Source of the DNA: Alteromonas sp. V450
Lineage (GTDB): Bacteria; Pseudomonadota; Gammaproteobacteria; Enterobacterales; Alteromonadaceae
Length of the DNA stretch: 64,000 bases
Reading direction: 5' to 3'
Assembly: GCF_001885075.1 (NCBI RefSeq)
Contig: NZ_MODU01000004.1
Span: 124,001-188,000, forward strand
Part shown: piece after piece, positions 61,739 to 64,000 of the stretch
Numbering within the stretch: position 1 is the stretch's first letter
Layout of the letters: each line of letters opens with the position of its first letter
Notes under the pieces: generated by a model
Seen by the model: the letters and a program-made list of their open reading frames with translations, nothing else
What the model was told of the DNA's origin: nothing
Databases searched by the model: none
Position numbers and translations under genes: made by a program

Positions 61739-62491
61739 CTAGTTCACATCTTTTGATTCATTTGAGCAGGTAAAACGAGAAGGAAGCGTGGGCCAAGCCA
61801 AGTGTTCAGGCGATAACATTGACGCAACCCATTCGTCCACTAAATTATTGTCAAATAATTCGCCGCTGGTAGGCAACGCGTTTACTGAAATAACACCGTT
61901 AGAAAGCGGAATGATAAGTTTTAACGCATGTAAGTAAAGCCTGTCTGCGCGCGCACCACCGTACAACTCATCACCTAATATAGGTGCGCCAACGCTTTTA
62001 AGCGCAACGCGTATTTGATGTGTTTTGCCGCTACGAGGCTTAACAATAAACCCTCGAATTCCTGGTATGGCTGACTGACTGAAAAACTGCGTGATCGCTG
62101 GGCTGTCAGTTGTTTTTAATAGAATTCGCTGACCGCCTCGTCGGTTCTTCATATCGCCAATCACACTGCCTTGTTTCTTTTTAGGTTTTTGAGCACTCAG
62201 TGCAAGATAATACTTATTTACTTTTCGGCTCGCGAAAAGCTCCCCAATTTCACTTGCAATCGAAGGTTTTTTAGCAAGGCACAGACAGCCCGATGTACCT
62301 GTATCTAGTCTGTGGCACAAATGCAGTTTCTCAACGTTCAGCTGTTTTTTTAGTAACGTCACTATTCCTGCACCCGACTGTTCTATCTCGCCGTCGCTAG
62401 CAGCACTGTCCTCGTCATGCATAGCCAAGCCTACAGGTTTGTTGACGATAACGAGGTCGCTGTTTTCAAATACTATAGGAATATCTTGCAC
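61739..62491 (-). CDS. RluA-family pseudouridine synthase
   Basis: The 250-residue protein has the catalytic HRLDTGTSGCL motif (Asp nucleophile) near residue 61, KPRSGKTHQIRVALKSVGAPILGDELYGG, and LYLHALKLIIP. It has no S4 domain, like RluA and TruC. It isomerises uridine in rRNA or tRNA; the target is unknown. It starts with GTG, whose G is shared with the TAG stop of the upstream gene. Confidence 0.9.
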   Translation of the reverse strand: MQDIPIVFENSDLVIVNKPVGLAMHDEDSAASDGEIEQSGAGIVTLLKKQLNVEKLHLCHRLDTGTSGCLCLAKKPSIASEIGELFASRKVNKYYLALSAQKPKKKQGSVIGDMKNRRGGQRILLKTTDSPAITQFFSQSAIPGIRGFIVKPRSGKTHQIRVALKSVGAPILGDELYGGARADRLYLHALKLIIPLSNGVISVNALPTSGELFDNNLVDEWVASMLSPEHLAWPTLPSRFTCSNESKDVN

Positions 62492-63057
62492 TAGCTGTTT
62501 TCTAACTCAATTATTGCTTCTTCATAGTCAAGTTCCTCAACAGCGTCAATGATAGCGGTTCGTTTTGCATCAGTAAGCGCCAGCGCATCTAACCATTCAT
62601 CTAACGTTTCCTGAGCGATGAACTCGCTGGCTTTAAGCGCAGTCATAAGCTGCTTTCTTGCGTGTTGTGCAGCCGCCGCATTTGAGGGTTGCGAGGAAGA
62701 AGCTACTTCTTCTGTACTATTGACTAGCGAGTCTACTTCACTCAATGTTTGATTTAACACCGATAAAAAAGAGGGATATTCTTCGGCGACTTGCTGTTCA
62801 TTTCGAAAGCCGCTTTCGATAGGTTTGCTGGCCTCGTGCAGTGCAAATAGTCCCAAATTCCCCGTTACCCCCTTTAGTGTATGCACCAAAGAATAGGCGT
62901 CGTTAAACGCATGCTTAGCTACGAGCGCTTGAAGATCTGCATCTAGTGTGCGGTACTCATTTGCAAACTTTCTTAAAAGCTTAAACAAAAGCTCCCTATT
63001 ACCGCTCAATTGCGACATGCCGAAATCGATATCCAATACTGTTGTTGACTGATTCAT
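62491..63057 (-). CDS. Hpt-domain protein (histidine phosphotransfer)
   Basis: The 188-residue protein has an Hpt four-helix domain (about 1-100). AYSLVHTLKGVTGNLGL contains the phosphorylatable His in the HxLKG motif, and SKPIESGF follows. A helical tail (about 125-188) is acidic at the end. No kinase or response regulator is adjacent, so it may be a relay element for a hybrid kinase encoded elsewhere. It starts the operon with the RluA and PanE genes. Confidence 0.85.
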   Translation of the reverse strand: MNQSTTVLDIDFGMSQLSGNRELLFKLLRKFANEYRTLDADLQALVAKHAFNDAYSLVHTLKGVTGNLGLFALHEASKPIESGFRNEQQVAEEYPSFLSVLNQTLSEVDSLVNSTEEVASSSQPSNAAAAQHARKQLMTALKASEFIAQETLDEWLDALALTDAKRTAIIDAVEELDYEEAIIELENS

Positions 63058-63269
63058 GCAAAAGTCCTTATAACCACGATTTTTGTCTTTGTCCGCCGAT
63101 TTTTAATACGTTGATAGACATGCTGTTTGCAGTGTATTTCAGAAATACACAAATTAATACAATGTTAGCAAAGTCGGGACAAGTAAAGGGATAAAAAGTC
63201 TGATAACCTTCGTTACCTTAGTTAAATGAGGCGTGTCATTCCTCTGCCTTAGATTTTAAAGGATTCAAC

Positions 63270-64000
63270 ATGTCAGGAAAACTGACCTTTCGAGCGCTGG
63301 CTATTGCAGCATTGGCGACAATAATAACCTCTTGCCAAAGTGGAAGTTCGGTGGATAAACCGCTCGCTGAGCAAGCTATGCAGGGGCAGGACGAGGTGAC
63401 AATACCTCATGAAAAATTTACGCTTGAAAATGGGCTAACCGTCATTCTTCACGACGATAATTCTGACCCTCTTGTGCATGTTGATGTTACTTATCACGTT
63501 GGCTCGGCAAGAGAGGAAGTTGGCAAGTCTGGGTTTGCTCACTTTTTTGAGCATATGATGTTTCAAGGTTCAAAGCATGTCGATGATGAGCAGCACTTTA
63601 AAATAATTACTGAGGCGGGTGGAAGCCTAAACGGAACGACAAATAGCGATAGAACAAATTACTATCAAACGGTCCCAGCAAATCAACTGGAAAAAGTGTT
63701 GTGGTTAGAATCCGATAGAATGGGTTATCTGCTTGAAGCAGTAGACCAAACCAAGTTTGAAAACCAGCGTGAAACCGTTAAAAATGAGCGCTCTCAACGC
63801 GTTGATAATCAGCCATATGGCTTACGTACCGAATTGATAGGTGAAGCGCTTTATCCTGAAGGCCACCCATATTCATGGATGACAATTGGCTACGTTGAAG
63901 ATTTAGATCGCGTTAACGTTAATGATTTAAAAGCTTTTTTTAAGCGTTGGTATGGACCAAACAACGCAGTACTCACAATTGGTGGTGATATTGACGTTGC
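63270..64000 (+). CDS. M16 zinc metalloprotease lipoprotein (partial)
   Basis: The frame opens at ATG 63270 and runs off the window (about 243 residues seen of a family near 900 for the two-domain form). A lipoprotein signal ends ITSC. FTLENGLTVILHDDNSDPLVHVDVTYHVGS opens the M16 domain. HFFEH (near residue 91) is the inverted zinc motif HxxEH, and ENQRETVKNERSQRVDNQPYG supplies the distal glutamate. AAAGGA precedes the start. Periplasmic peptide degradation is the likely role. Confidence 0.93.
   Translation, partial: MSGKLTFRALAIAALATIITSCQSGSSVDKPLAEQAMQGQDEVTIPHEKFTLENGLTVILHDDNSDPLVHVDVTYHVGSAREEVGKSGFAHFFEHMMFQGSKHVDDEQHFKIITEAGGSLNGTTNSDRTNYYQTVPANQLEKVLWLESDRMGYLLEAVDQTKFENQRETVKNERSQRVDNQPYGLRTELIGEALYPEGHPYSWMTIGYVEDLDRVNVNDLKAFFKRWYGPNNAVLTIGGDIDV

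Noticed and set aside
1..64000. CRISPR arrays, insertion sequences, prophage or integron parts
   Set aside because: I saw no regularly spaced direct repeats, transposase or integrase frames, or phage structural genes.

Overview
The window looks like chromosome of a marine gammaproteobacterium of the Alteromonas group. The basis is the overall gene complement, protein wording close to Alteromonadales families, many TonB-type functions, a mid-40s GC feel and tight gene packing. No phage, insertion sequence or CRISPR array is visible. The first gene (minus strand) and the last gene (plus strand) run off the window.

Region 1 (1-4.2 kb) is envelope stress. A partial SapA-type peptide-binding lipoprotein lies directly behind pspF, and a sigma-54 promoter drives pspABC divergently. 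Region 2 (4.2-12.5 kb) is aromatic and branched amino acid catabolism: phhA, tyrR, fumarylacetoacetase, maleylacetoacetate isomerase, an Lrp-type regulator, a Leu/Val/Phe-type dehydrogenase and tryptophan 2,3-dioxygenase. The 4.5S SRP RNA and a ComFB-like gene lie between the last two. Three TyrR-box-like sites precede phhA, tyrR and fahA.

Region 3 (13-21.5 kb) is a large TonB receptor followed by a six-gene TtpC/TonB2-type energising operon (DUF3450, TtpC-like, ExbB, ExbD, TonB, TPR). Region 4 (21.6-30.6 kb) has tmcA, a thioesterase, and a TPP-riboswitch operon that appears to carry thiamine from the outer membrane to phosphorylation. It then has tRNA-Trp, holD-rimI and a very small 2OG-Fe(II) oxygenase-like protein. 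Region 5 (30.8-38.5 kb) is a DMT transporter, a LysR regulator divergent from an MFS/LLM/AKR/MDR cluster, and a diguanylate cyclase.

Region 6 (38.9-43.1 kb) is prfC, argS and an FMN reductase. Region 7 (43.2-53.8 kb) is accessory and secreted. It holds an ExeM/NucH-type extracellular nuclease that ends in a dockerin, followed 10 nt later by a secreted cohesin-domain protein with a membrane-anchor-like tail. It also has DUF2891, a Cds1-like PLP enzyme, a second secreted EEP-fold protein, a DUF417 protein and two odd lipoproteins. Region 8 (53.8-57.8 kb) is a fatty acid desaturase with its ferredoxin-type reductase behind two FabR/DesT-like palindromes, and an Old Yellow Enzyme. Region 9 (58-64 kb) is prfB with its programmed frameshift, lysS, an Hpt-RluA-PanE operon, and the start of an M16 metalloprotease.

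The most novel-looking item is the adjacent dockerin-nuclease and cohesin-anchor pair at 43.2-46.4 kb. It would be a two-protein, cellulosome-like way of holding an extracellular DNase at the surface of a gammaproteobacterium.
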